A stretch of 14,762 bases of DNA, taken from contig DATBKV010000234.1 of the NCBI GenBank assembly GCA_036555745.1, positions 1-14,762 of the forward strand, read 5' to 3'. This stretch comes from VAZQ01 sp036555745 (GTDB taxonomy: Bacteria; Pseudomonadota; Alphaproteobacteria; Rhizobiales; Xanthobacteraceae). The translations under genes were made by a program, and so were the position numbers. Below are positions 6,850-13,518 of this stretch, one piece after another. The notes beneath the pieces were generated by a model. The model made no database searches. It was not told where the DNA came from and saw only the letters and a list, made by a program, of their open reading frames with translations. Position 1 is the first letter of the stretch, and every line of letters begins with the position of its first letter.

Positions 6850-8022
6850 ATGACTCGAAAGCTTCTCGTCTTCGGCTGCGCGGCGGCGCTGCTCGCCGGC
6901 AGCGCGACAGCGAACGCGCAAGGCACGGTCAAGATCGGGCTGATCAACGTCTTGTCCGGCCAGTTCGCTGACGCTGGCGTCCAGCTCGACAATGGCGTCA
7001 AAACCTACATGAAGCAGCACGGCGACACGGTTGCCGGCAAGAAGATCGAGATCATCCGCAGGGACGTCGGCGGCGTAGCGCCCGACGTCGCCAAGCGGCT
7101 GGCGCAGGAGCTGGTGGTGCGCGACGGCGTCGACATCCTCGCGGGCTTCCTGCTCACGCCCAACGCGCTCGCCGCCGCCGACGTTTCGGCGCAGGCCAAG
7201 AAGTTCATGGTGGTGATGAACGCGGCGACCTCGATCATCATCACCAAGTCGCCTTACATGATCCGCACCTCGGTGACCCTGCCGCAGGTGATGCAGACGT
7301 TCGGAACTTGGGCGGCCAAGAACGGCATCAAGAAGTGCTACACCATGGTGACTGACTACGGTCCCGGGCACGACTCCGAGGCCGCCTTCACGCGCGGGTT
7401 CAAGGAGGCTGGCGGCGAGATCATCGGGTCAGTGCGTTTTCCCGTCGCCAATCCCGATTTCTCCGCTTTCGTGCAGCGCGCCAAGGACCTCAATCCCGAA
7501 TGCATCTACATCTTCATCCCCGGCGGGGCGCAGCCGGCGGCTCTCGGCAAGGCGTTCGCGGAGCGCGGCATCGATCTGAACAAGACCAAGGTGCTGGGCT
7601 CGGGCGAGACCACCTCGGAGCAGGCGCTCAAGAGCATGGGCGACGCCGGCCTCGGGATTATCTCGGCCTGGCACTATGACTACAAGAGCGACGCCCCGCT
7701 CAACGTGGCGTTCGTCAAGGCCTTCAACGAGATGCACGGGCGCAACCCGGACTTCTTTTCGATCGGCGGCTATGACGGCATGCATGCCATCTATGAGGCG
7801 CTGAAGAAGACCGGCGGAAAGACCGACGGCGAGGCCCTGATCACAGCGGCGAAGGGCATGAAGTGGGACAGTCCGCGCGGCCCGATGTCGATCGACCCGC
7901 AGACCCGCGACGTCGTGCAGACGATCTATATCCGCAAGGTGCAGAAGGTCGGCGGCGAGCTCGTCAACGTTCCATTCGACAAGATCGAGAACGTCAAGGA
8001 CCCCTCGCGCGCGGGCGGCTAA
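6850..8022 (+). CDS. Branched-chain amino acid-type ABC transporter, periplasmic substrate-binding protein
   Basis: This 390-residue protein carries a Sec signal peptide (MTRKLLVFGCAAALLAGSATANA, cleavage likely after A23). Its mature part has the type I periplasmic binding fold of the LivJ/LivK family (Peripla_BP_6). It opens with VKIGLINVLSGQFADAG, followed by the usual segments for a bilobed receptor: VVRDGVDILAGF, MIRTSVTLPQ, TDYGPGHDSEAAF and IGGYDGMHAIYEAL. It captures the ligand in the periplasm and delivers it to the permease pair encoded downstream. The family takes up Leu/Ile/Val, other amino acids, urea, amides and, in Rhodopseudomonas relatives, aromatic acids, so the ligand cannot be read from sequence. 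The start is supported by agggagga 6 bp upstream. Gene order and strand place it first in the transporter cluster, with a 210-bp gap before livH. Confidence 0.93.
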   Translation: MTRKLLVFGCAAALLAGSATANAQGTVKIGLINVLSGQFADAGVQLDNGVKTYMKQHGDTVAGKKIEIIRRDVGGVAPDVAKRLAQELVVRDGVDILAGFLLTPNALAAADVSAQAKKFMVVMNAATSIIITKSPYMIRTSVTLPQVMQTFGTWAAKNGIKKCYTMVTDYGPGHDSEAAFTRGFKEAGGEIIGSVRFPVANPDFSAFVQRAKDLNPECIYIFIPGGAQPAALGKAFAERGIDLNKTKVLGSGETTSEQALKSMGDAGLGIISAWHYDYKSDAPLNVAFVKAFNEMHGRNPDFFSIGGYDGMHAIYEALKKTGGKTDGEALITAAKGMKWDSPRGPMSIDPQTRDVVQTIYIRKVQKVGGELVNVPFDKIENVKDPSRAGG

Positions 8023-8040
8023 TAGAATCTGGCGCTCAGG

Positions 8041-8088
8041 CATCGACCCGGCGGCGGCCGGACGCAGCGATCCTGCCGCCGCTCGATG
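8041..8088 (+). promoter_or_regulatory. Two-part stem-loop between binding-protein and permease genes
   Basis: The outer arms catcga (8041-8046) and tcgatg (8083-8088) enclose the inner arms gcggcggc (8051-8058) and gccgccgc (8075-8082). Both pairs are perfect, with a 4-base bulge on the left and a 16-base loop. No T-tract follows. Placed 18 bp after the binding-protein stop, it is well sited to protect the upstream mRNA end or to attenuate read-through, so that receptor exceeds permease. This role is inferred. Confidence 0.5.
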
Positions 8089-8123
8089 CAATGACGCGGC
8101 GGCGTCGGCACATCCTTCCTGCG

Positions 8124-8138
8124 GGCGCGTCGCGCGCC
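8124..8138. repeat. Small GC hairpin in the 210-bp Liv gap
   Basis: ggcgcg (8124-8129) pairs perfectly with cgcgcc (8133-8138) around the loop tcg. It is the second hairpin in the gap between the binding protein and livH. No T-tract follows it. It may be a further mRNA 3'-end stabiliser or chance in GC-rich sequence. Confidence 0.3.
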
Positions 8139-8232
8139 GAAACACAGTCAAGGCGAGTGGCGCATCATTGCGATGCGGGGGTCGCGGTTTGCTAGGGCTT
8201 CGCTAGATGCTCACCATTGCGCGGGCGGCGGC

Positions 8233-9096
8233 ATGATCGGCTCGGCGCTCGGCGTGCTGTTCGATGGCTTTGCCTACGGGATGCTGCTGTTCCTCCTGTC
8301 GGTCGGGCTGTCGGTGACGCTCGGGATGATGAACTTCGTCAACCTGGCGCATTGCAGCTTCGCGATGCTCGGCGGCTACGTCACGGTGACGCTGACCAAT
8401 GAGCTCGGCTGGCCGTTCCTGGCCAGCCTGCCGCTGGCATTTCTGTCGGCGGCGCTGACAAGCGCGCTGCTCGAGCGCACGCTCTACCGGCGCCTCTATC
8501 GCGCAAGCGAGCTCGATCAGTGTCTGCTGACGATCGGCATCGTGTTCGTTTCGGTCGCGGTCGCGGCCTACATCTACGGCACCGTCCAGCAGCCGGTGAA
8601 CCTGCCGTCCTATCTGCGCGGGAGCTTCACGGCCCTGGGCCAGAGCTTCGGCGTGTACCGGCTGTTCCTGATCGTCACCTCGCTCGCAGTCACAGCCGTT
8701 CTGGTGGGGACGCTGGAACACACCCGCTTCGGCGCGCAGGTGCGCGCCGCGGTCGACAACCAGCGCATGGCGCGCGGGCTGGGCATCGACGTCGACCGGG
8801 TGTTCGCCGTCACCTTTGCGCTCGGCGGCGGGCTCGCCGGGCTCGGCGGCGCGCTCGCCATCGAGGTGGTCGGCCTCGACCACGCCTTCGCGTTCACCTA
8901 TCTCGTCTATGTGCTGATCGTGGTGGCGGTGGGCGGGCTCGGCTCGATCGGCGGCTCGTTCCTCGCCGCCACGGTTCTCGGCATCAGCGACATGGCCGGC
9001 AAGTATTATTTTCCCGCGCTCGGCGCGTTCCTGATCTATTTCGTCATGGTCGCGCTGCTCATGTGGCGGCCGCTTGGCCTGTTCGGGAGACGCTAG
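8233..9096 (+). CDS. livH: Liv-type ABC transporter permease, LivH family
   Basis: This is an inner-membrane permease of 287 residues with about eight hydrophobic segments. The first segment contains SVGLSVTLGMMNFVNLAH (residues 23-40), the hallmark of LivH after the first helices. The cytoplasmic coupling loop that docks the ATPases is visible around residues 182-206 (GLGIDVDRVFAVTFALGGGLAGLGG). The C-terminus RPLGLFGRR is typical. It pairs with the LivM-like protein encoded 3 bp downstream to form the ligand channel. The start is uncertain: the ATG at 8233 directly precedes the first membrane helix and gives normal length. An in-frame ATG at 8173 would add 20 residues of non-family sequence. 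Neither has a strong ribosome-binding site. Confidence 0.9.
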   Translation: MIGSALGVLFDGFAYGMLLFLLSVGLSVTLGMMNFVNLAHCSFAMLGGYVTVTLTNELGWPFLASLPLAFLSAALTSALLERTLYRRLYRASELDQCLLTIGIVFVSVAVAAYIYGTVQQPVNLPSYLRGSFTALGQSFGVYRLFLIVTSLAVTAVLVGTLEHTRFGAQVRAAVDNQRMARGLGIDVDRVFAVTFALGGGLAGLGGALAIEVVGLDHAFAFTYLVYVLIVVAVGGLGSIGGSFLAATVLGISDMAGKYYFPALGAFLIYFVMVALLMWRPLGLFGRR

Positions 9097-9099
9097 GCG

Positions 9100-10089
9100 A
9101 TGACGTCTTCCGCGCTGGCGGAGCCGCAACGCTATCTCGCGGCGCGCATCCGCTGGCGGCCGATCGAAATCGCGTTCTGGCTGGCAACCCTCTTGCCGTT
9201 CGTGCTCGCACCCAACTATCTCGTGCTGGCGAGCCAGATCGCCATCACCGCGCTGTTCGCGCTCTCGCTCGATCTCATCCTGGGCTATGCCGGGATCGTG
9301 TCGCTCGGGCACGCCGCCTATTTCGGCTTCGGCTCCTACACCGCCGGCCTGATTGCGAAATGGGGCTGGGGCGAGCCGTTCAGCGGGCTGGTGGTCGCCG
9401 CCGCCGCCGCTGGGGTGCTCGGCTATCTCACCAGCTTCATCATCGCGCGCTTTCGCCACCTGGCGCTGATCATGATCACGCTCGGGCTGGGCCTGCTGCT
9501 GGCGGAAGCGGCCAACAGCGCAAGCTGGCTGACCGGCGGCGCCGACGGCCTGCAAGGCGTGCGCATGTGGAAGCTGTTCGGGGTGTTCAAGTTCGACCTC
9601 TATGGTAGAGCCGCCTACAGCTACTCGCTGGCGGCGCTGTTCCTCGCGTTTCTTGTCGCGCGGCGGCTGATCAATTCGCCGTTCGGTCTCGCGTTGCGCG
9701 GCATTCGCGAAAACGCGCTGCGCATGCCGGCGATCGGCGCTCCCACCCCCGCGCATATCCGCAAGATCTATACCATCGCGGCCGTGATGGCGGGGGTGGC
9801 CGGTGCACTGCTGGCGCAGACCACCGAGACGGTGTCGCTCGAAACGCTGAGCTTCCAGCGCTCGGCCGACGTGCTGGTGATGCTCATCCTCGGGGGCGCC
9901 GGCCGGCTGTATGGCGGACTGGTCGGTGCCATCATCTACCTGGTCGCCCGCGATCAGTTCTCCGGCATCAACCCGCAGTACTGGTATTTCTGGATCGGCA
10001 CCCTGCTGGTGGCGGTGGTGATCTTCCTGCCCAACGGTGTCCTCGGCGGGCTGGCGCGGCTTGCGCCGCTGCGGCGGGGCCCGCCGTGA
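9100..10089 (+). CDS. livM: Liv-type ABC transporter permease, LivM family
   Basis: The second permease subunit is 329 residues long and highly hydrophobic, with an N-terminal cytoplasmic stretch of about 25 residues. The family signature GYAGIVSLGHAAYFGFGSY starts at residue 62. The ATPase-coupling loop is GLALRGIRENALRMPAIGA followed by YTIAAVMAGVAGALLA. The C-terminal part has the usual LGGAGRLYGGLVGAI and LPNGVLGGL elements. It starts 3 bp after livH, and its TGA overlaps the GTG start of livG by 4 bp, indicating translational coupling. With LivH it forms the heterodimeric channel for the ligand brought by the binding protein. Confidence 0.92.
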   Translation: MTSSALAEPQRYLAARIRWRPIEIAFWLATLLPFVLAPNYLVLASQIAITALFALSLDLILGYAGIVSLGHAAYFGFGSYTAGLIAKWGWGEPFSGLVVAAAAAGVLGYLTSFIIARFRHLALIMITLGLGLLLAEAANSASWLTGGADGLQGVRMWKLFGVFKFDLYGRAAYSYSLAALFLAFLVARRLINSPFGLALRGIRENALRMPAIGAPTPAHIRKIYTIAAVMAGVAGALLAQTTETVSLETLSFQRSADVLVMLILGGAGRLYGGLVGAIIYLVARDQFSGINPQYWYFWIGTLLVAVVIFLPNGVLGGLARLAPLRRGPP

Positions 10090-10841
10090 GCACCCCGGCG
10101 CTGTCGACGCGCGGCCTGGACAAGAGCTTCGGCTCACTTGTTGTGGCCAACGACATCGGGCTCGATCTGCCGGCCGGCGAGCGCTACGCGCTGATCGGCC
10201 CGAATGGCGCCGGCAAGACCACGCTAATCAACCTGATCACCGGAATGCTCAGGCCCGATCGCGGCCGTATCTTGCTGGCCGGAGACGAGATCACGGCGCT
10301 CGCGCCCGCCCAACGCGTCCGGCGCGGACTGGTGCGCACGTTCCAGATCAATACCCTGTTTCCGCATCTCAATGCGCTGGAGGCGGTGACGCTCGCGGTC
10401 TGCGAGCGGCGCGGCTATGCCGGCACCTGGTGGCGGAAGCTGCCGGCCTACGCCGACGCGGTCGACGAGGCCTACGCGATCCTGCGTTCGTTGCAGCTGG
10501 CGGCGAGCTGTTATCGGCCCACTCATGAGCTGGCCTACGGCCAGCAGCGGCTGCTCGAGATCGCGTTGGCGCTCGCCACCCGGCCGAGGGTGCTGCTGCT
10601 CGACGAGCCGGCGGCCGGCGTACCGCAGGGCGAGAGCGCCGAGCTGTTCTCGGTTATCGCCGATCTCTCGCGCGACATCGCGGTGCTGTTCATCGAGCAC
10701 GACATGAACGTGGTGTTCCGCTTCGCCAATCGCGTTATCGTCATGGTGGGAGGGCGCATCCTGATGGCGGGCACCCCCAAGGAGATCGCCGCCGACCCGC
10801 GCGTGCGCGAGGTCTATCTCGGGCGGGCGCGCCATGGCTGA
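10086..10841 (+). CDS. livG: Liv-type ABC transporter ATP-binding protein, LivG family
   Basis: This cytoplasmic ATPase of 251 residues starts at a GTG that overlaps the livM stop. Walker A is GPNGAGKTT (38-46, Lys44), and the Q-loop region is RTFQINTLFPHL. The signature region is ELAYGQQRLLEIALAL (148 on), with Ala where the canonical LSGGQ has Ser, a variant I recall as common in LivG proteins. Walker B is RVLLLDEP with D173/E174. The H-loop is FIEHDM with H205. The LivG-specific tail IVMVGGRILMAGTPKEI and VREVYLG is present. It partners with LivF as a heterodimer and powers uptake through LivH/LivM. The 3' end overlaps livF by 8 bp. Confidence 0.94.
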   Translation: MSTPALSTRGLDKSFGSLVVANDIGLDLPAGERYALIGPNGAGKTTLINLITGMLRPDRGRILLAGDEITALAPAQRVRRGLVRTFQINTLFPHLNALEAVTLAVCERRGYAGTWWRKLPAYADAVDEAYAILRSLQLAASCYRPTHELAYGQQRLLEIALALATRPRVLLLDEPAAGVPQGESAELFSVIADLSRDIAVLFIEHDMNVVFRFANRVIVMVGGRILMAGTPKEIAADPRVREVYLGRARHG

Positions 10842-11592
10842 GGCCCTGCTCGCACTCGAGCAGGTGCACGCCGGCTACGGCGAAGCGGTGGTGCTCGAGG
10901 GCATCACGCTCGCGATCGCAGAGGGCGGCAGCCTGGCGCTGCTCGGGCGCAACGGCGTGGGCAAGAGCACGCTTCTGCTCACGGTCATGGGCTTCACCCG
11001 TGTCGTTCGCGGCATCGTCAGCTGGCGTGGTCGCGATATCACCGGGCTGGCGCCGCATTGGCGCGCGCGCGACGGGCTCGCCTGGGTGGCGCAGGAGCGC
11101 GAGATCTTCCCCTCGCTCAGCGTCGAGGAAAACTTGGCGGTGGCGGCGCGGCCGGGGCGCTGGGACCTGACCGCGGTCTACGAGCTGTTTCCGCGCCTGC
11201 GCGAGCGGCGCAGCAGCCACGGCAACCACTTGTCCGGGGGCGAGCAGCAGATGCTGGCAATCGCGCGGGCACTGATGACCAATCCGGCGCTGCTGCTGCT
11301 CGACGAGCCGCTCGAGGGTCTGGCGCCGATCGTCGTCGAGGAGCTGACCGCCGCGATCCGGCGCATGACCGCCGACGAAGGCACCGCCTTCATTCTGGTC
11401 GAGCAGCACGCCGACGTCGCGCTCGCGCTCACCGAGGAGGCGGTGGTGCTCGAGCGCGGCAGCATCGTGCATCGCGCGCGCTCGCAGGACCTGCTGAAGG
11501 ATCAGCCGACGCTCGACCGGCTGATCGGGCTTCGCCTCGACGAGCAGACCGATGCGCGTTCCGCAGCCGCGACCGGCATTCGTCCGCGTTGA
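10834..11592 (+). CDS. livF: Liv-type ABC transporter ATP-binding protein, LivF family
   Basis: This is the second ATPase subunit, 252 residues, starting at an ATG inside the end of livG. Walker A is GRNGVGKST (38-46, Lys44). The Q-loop region contains WVAQEREIFPSLSVEENL. The signature is LSGGEQQMLAIARAL (133 on), and Walker B is LLLLDEPLEGLAP with D157/E158. The H-loop is LVEQH with H192. EPLEGLAP and the short tail are typical of LivF. It completes the transporter, which needs nothing more to work. After the stop there are only 37 bp before the stop of a convergent small gene, and no clear terminator is visible. Confidence 0.94.
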   Translation: MAEALLALEQVHAGYGEAVVLEGITLAIAEGGSLALLGRNGVGKSTLLLTVMGFTRVVRGIVSWRGRDITGLAPHWRARDGLAWVAQEREIFPSLSVEENLAVAARPGRWDLTAVYELFPRLRERRSSHGNHLSGGEQQMLAIARALMTNPALLLLDEPLEGLAPIVVEELTAAIRRMTADEGTAFILVEQHADVALALTEEAVVLERGSIVHRARSQDLLKDQPTLDRLIGLRLDEQTDARSAAATGIRPR

Positions 11593-11629
11593 GTGGCGCG
11601 AGAGATTCCATGGGACGAGGTCGGCCGCG

Positions 11630-11866
11630 CTAAAGCTTGTCGGCGATGAATTTCAGAATCTCCGCGCATTGGCGGTTGAGATCCTCTTCGGCGGCCTCCC
11701 CCTGCTGCTGCGCTTCCGCCTGGATTGCCCGCGACACCGCTTCGTCGAGAATGGCGCGCACGGCCTCCTCGCGGGACAAAAGCCCTTTTCTGACGATCGC
11801 GCGATAGAGCGCAACCGTGGCGCTGACCGCCGCCATGGTATACGCCGCGTCGTCGAATGGTTTCAT
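11630..11866 (-). CDS. Small helical hypothetical protein, 78 residues
   Basis: I do not recognise a named family. The protein starts MKPFDDAAYTMAAVSATVALYRAIV and continues KGLLSREEAVRAILDEAV, then a charged Gln/Glu/Ala stretch and a final helix CAEILKFIADKL. It looks fully alpha-helical, without signal peptide or membrane segment. The composition is that of a real protein and not of a GC shadow, and I recall similar small proteins in Bradyrhizobium-type genomes. The ATG at 11866 is preferred; a GTG at 11893 would add nine residues (MRGITRKNE). Upstream on its strand, bases 11892-11905 form a small hairpin (acccg-aagc-cgggt). It is convergent with livF, so it is not part of the transporter operon. 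Confidence 0.6.
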   Translation of the reverse strand: MKPFDDAAYTMAAVSATVALYRAIVRKGLLSREEAVRAILDEAVSRAIQAEAQQQGEAAEEDLNRQCAEILKFIADKL

Positions 11867-12106
11867 TTCGTTTTTTCTCGTGATGCCCCTCACCCGAAGC
11901 CGGGTCTCGCATGGGTCGCGATCAGGATCGTGCCGTGGGCAAATAACCTCGGCCGAACGGGCTTCGGCGGGGGGAGGATCGTCGAAGGTTGCAATTTACC
12001 ATGCAGTTTCAGCAATGCCTACGCGGCCACGCCGAACGCTCGGCCTCAGCGATTGTGTGATCACCATGCAACAGCAAAGCACGAAATCACCGCTACCGCG
12101 ATGATC

Positions 12107-12136
12107 TTGTTGATTCATCCTAGCACAGCATAAATA
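12107..12136 (+). promoter_or_regulatory. Candidate promoter of the structured leader / 62-residue gene
   Basis: taaata at 12131-12136 can serve as a -10 element. The -35 could be ttgttg (12107-12112, 18-bp spacer) or ttgatt (12110-12115, 15-bp spacer). Transcription would begin near 12143, at the start of an inverted repeat, and run about 180 bases before the ATG at 12322. The match is moderate only. Confidence 0.35.
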
Positions 12137-12141
12137 CTGGT

Positions 12142-12224
12142 CATGGCCCATGATGATGGTCCATGTAGGTGGTGATCGGGAGGCTTCGGCAAGCCGGCAG
12201 CAACCGGCGCAGTGCCGCCCGTCA
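12142..12224 (+). ncRNA. Candidate structured leader RNA or small RNA
   Basis: Bases 12142-12165 form an inverted repeat with 10-bp arms and one mismatch (catggcccat / atggtccatg, loop gatg). Next, tgatcggg (12173-12180) pairs with cccgtca (12218-12224) with one bulged T, enclosing ggctt-cggc-aagcc (12182-12195) and cggc-gcagt-gccg (12205-12217). An alternative hairpin gccgg-cagcaa-ccggc (12193-12208) competes with both inner stems, a switch-like arrangement. I could not match it to a known riboswitch class. The strand is assumed from the downstream gene. Confidence 0.3.
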
Positions 12225-12263
12225 TACGGAAGTTGCGTAGAGTCGCGTTTGTGAGCGTGGGAA

Positions 12264-12318
12264 GCGTAAAGCGTAGGGCAGCGTAAAGCGTAGAGCAGCG
12301 TAAAGCGTAGAGCAGCGT
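12264..12318. repeat. 17-bp tandem repeat, three copies plus a partial one
   Basis: The unit gcgtaaagcgtagagca occurs at 12264-12280 (one base different: ggg for gag), 12281-12297 and 12298-12314, followed by a partial gcgt. Within each unit gcgta recurs, so there is a shorter internal repeat. The array ends 3 bp before the ATG of the 62-residue gene, so it would occupy the leader and ribosome-binding region of that gene. Confidence 0.85.
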
Positions 12319-12321
12319 GTT

Positions 12322-12510
12322 ATGTCAGCGTATGCCAGGTATTGTCGGGATCAGGCCGCCGAATGCGCGCGGCGCGCTCGCATCGCCAGTTCGCCCGAGG
12401 TCGCGGCTGAACGCCGCGCGCTCGGATTGAAGTGGCTCAGGCTTGCGGAACGAGCGCAAGCAGCCGACCGGCCCTTTGGCCAATTCGGCAAGGCCATCGC
12501 TCGCGCCTGA
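12322..12510 (+). CDS. Small conserved hypothetical protein, 62 residues
   Basis: The protein begins MSAYARYCRDQAAECARRAR and continues with SSPEVAAERRALGLKWLRLAERAQ. It is basic, Ala/Arg-rich and probably one or two helices. Small proteins with this YxRxxAxECxxxA pattern and a later WLxLAE segment are, from memory, frequent in Bradyrhizobium and relatives, often as multiple paralogues; their function is unknown. There is no signal peptide or membrane segment. The start at 12322 matches the usual start of such proteins, but no proper Shine-Dalgarno is visible because the tandem repeat array runs up to the start codon. It is convergent with the NMT1-like gene, with 81 bp between the stops. Confidence 0.6.
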   Translation: MSAYARYCRDQAAECARRARIASSPEVAAERRALGLKWLRLAERAQAADRPFGQFGKAIARA

Positions 12511-12591
12511 CGCGGGCAGTGTTATCGGTATCGCGCGGCGCGAGTCGTGCGCGCTCACGCCGCAGGGTAGGCGAAAGCCCCCGCCCGCCGT

Positions 12592-13473
12592 TCAGGGCGC
12601 TGTGCGGATCACGGCCTCCTGGTAGTTGCCCGAGCCCATGCCGCTGTCGGCAAAGATGCCGTGATCGGCGATCCATTTGAAGGTCTCGTCGTAGACCTCC
12701 TTGGTATAGGGCTCGAACACCAGACGCTCGCCGGGACCCCAGCGCCGGGTGTCCATCATGGGGTGGTAGCGTGCCGGGAATTCGTTCCTGTAGTAGTGCG
12801 TGTAGAGATCGGGGCGTAGATCGATGTCGCGCTGCGCGCGCCTGAGCGCGCGGAAGAACTTGCGCAAGTCATCGGGCTCCGGATCGCCGGTGACCATGGT
12901 CGCTATCATGAAGGTGGTGTCGATGATCTTGCGGAAGCCCAGTTGCTCGACGAAGTAATAGGGCCCGCTGAACAGCGCCGAGGCCTGCGCCTTGCCCTCG
13001 AGAAGCTGATCGAGCCGATGAAACAGCATCCCGTCGGCGAAGGTCAGATTGATCTTGTCGGCCGGCATGTACTGCTCGAGCGCCTGGATGGTCGAGTAAT
13101 GGCTGCCCGACTGGTAGCCGACCGCGATCGGCACGCCGGCGAGATCCTCGGGTCGCCGCACCGGCGAATCCGCGGGCACGAACACCGCCGATGGCGCGAC
13201 CGAGTAGACGTCGCCGTACAGTCTTCCGTTCCCCTTGGAGGCGGCGACGCCGACGGTCCAGTGGCAGGCGCAACTCACGTCGGAGCTGCGCCCGCGCTCG
13301 AACGACTGCATCGCGCCGACCTTGTCGCCCTTGTAGTGATGCGCGCCATCGGTGGACTGGATCAGCTCCTGGAACACATAGTCGAGCCCCTCGTCCTTGA
13401 AGTAGCCCTTCTCCTCGGCCACCCATTCCTGCAGCCGAAAGTGCGGCTCGATGATGAATTTCGTCTTGGCCAT
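12592..13473 (-). CDS. NMT1/THI5-like (SsuA-type) binding-fold protein without signal peptide
   Basis: The product is 293 residues with the fold signature of NMT1/SsuA-type receptors: EKGYFKDEGLDY (21-32), PVRRPEDLAGVPIAVGYQSGS, ALEQY, and a late YRNEFP / WIADHGIF region. Members normally feed ABC importers with nitrate, taurine, aliphatic sulfonates or pyrimidines; fungal THI5 and NMT1 are enzymes of thiamine pyrimidine synthesis. Here the protein starts MAKTKFIIEPHFRLQEW with no signal peptide, so it is probably cytoplasmic, and no permease or ATPase gene accompanies it. A C68-A-C70-H71 cluster is notable. Expression is well supported by aaggag 9 bp before the ATG. It lies 45 bp downstream of the GntR regulator gene on the same strand, so it is likely co-transcribed. 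An enzyme, a small-molecule sensor or an atypical receptor are all possible. Confidence 0.8.
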   Translation of the reverse strand: MAKTKFIIEPHFRLQEWVAEEKGYFKDEGLDYVFQELIQSTDGAHHYKGDKVGAMQSFERGRSSDVSCACHWTVGVAASKGNGRLYGDVYSVAPSAVFVPADSPVRRPEDLAGVPIAVGYQSGSHYSTIQALEQYMPADKINLTFADGMLFHRLDQLLEGKAQASALFSGPYYFVEQLGFRKIIDTTFMIATMVTGDPEPDDLRKFFRALRRAQRDIDLRPDLYTHYYRNEFPARYHPMMDTRRWGPGERLVFEPYTKEVYDETFKWIADHGIFADSGMGSGNYQEAVIRTAP

Positions 13474-13518
13474 GTCGCTCTCTCCTTGATCACTACCCGT
13501 GCTTGATGACGTCTCGGT

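Larger units (their letters stand above)
11867..12321. other. 455-bp noncoding zone with several regulatory-looking elements
   Basis: No gene is supported here. From left to right the stretch holds a 5-bp hairpin with an AAGC loop (11892-11905), the palindrome cgatc-ag-gatcg (11919-11930), and a small hairpin gccga-acgc-tcggc (12031-12044). It then holds an 8-bp palindrome gtgatcac (12057-12064), a candidate promoter (12107-12136), a structured leader (12142-12224) and a 17-bp tandem repeat (12264-12318). Base composition is visibly more AT-rich than the flanking genes around 11985-12160. Confidence 0.65.

Noticed and set aside
8203..10137. A 644-residue minus-strand open frame opposite livH and livM
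   Set aside because: It is an antisense shadow of two clear permease genes, rich in His/Gln/Glu/Arg, as expected from reading Leu/Val-rich codons backward.
12173..12224. Known riboswitch (SAM, cobalamin or glycine type)
   Set aside because: GGCAGCAACCGG slightly recalls the core of SAM-I type elements, but the other conserved segments are missing and no methionine-related gene follows. It is left as an unassigned structured element.
12264..12318. CRISPR-like array
   Set aside because: The units are head-to-tail 17-mers with no spacers, and no cas genes are nearby. It is a simple tandem repeat.
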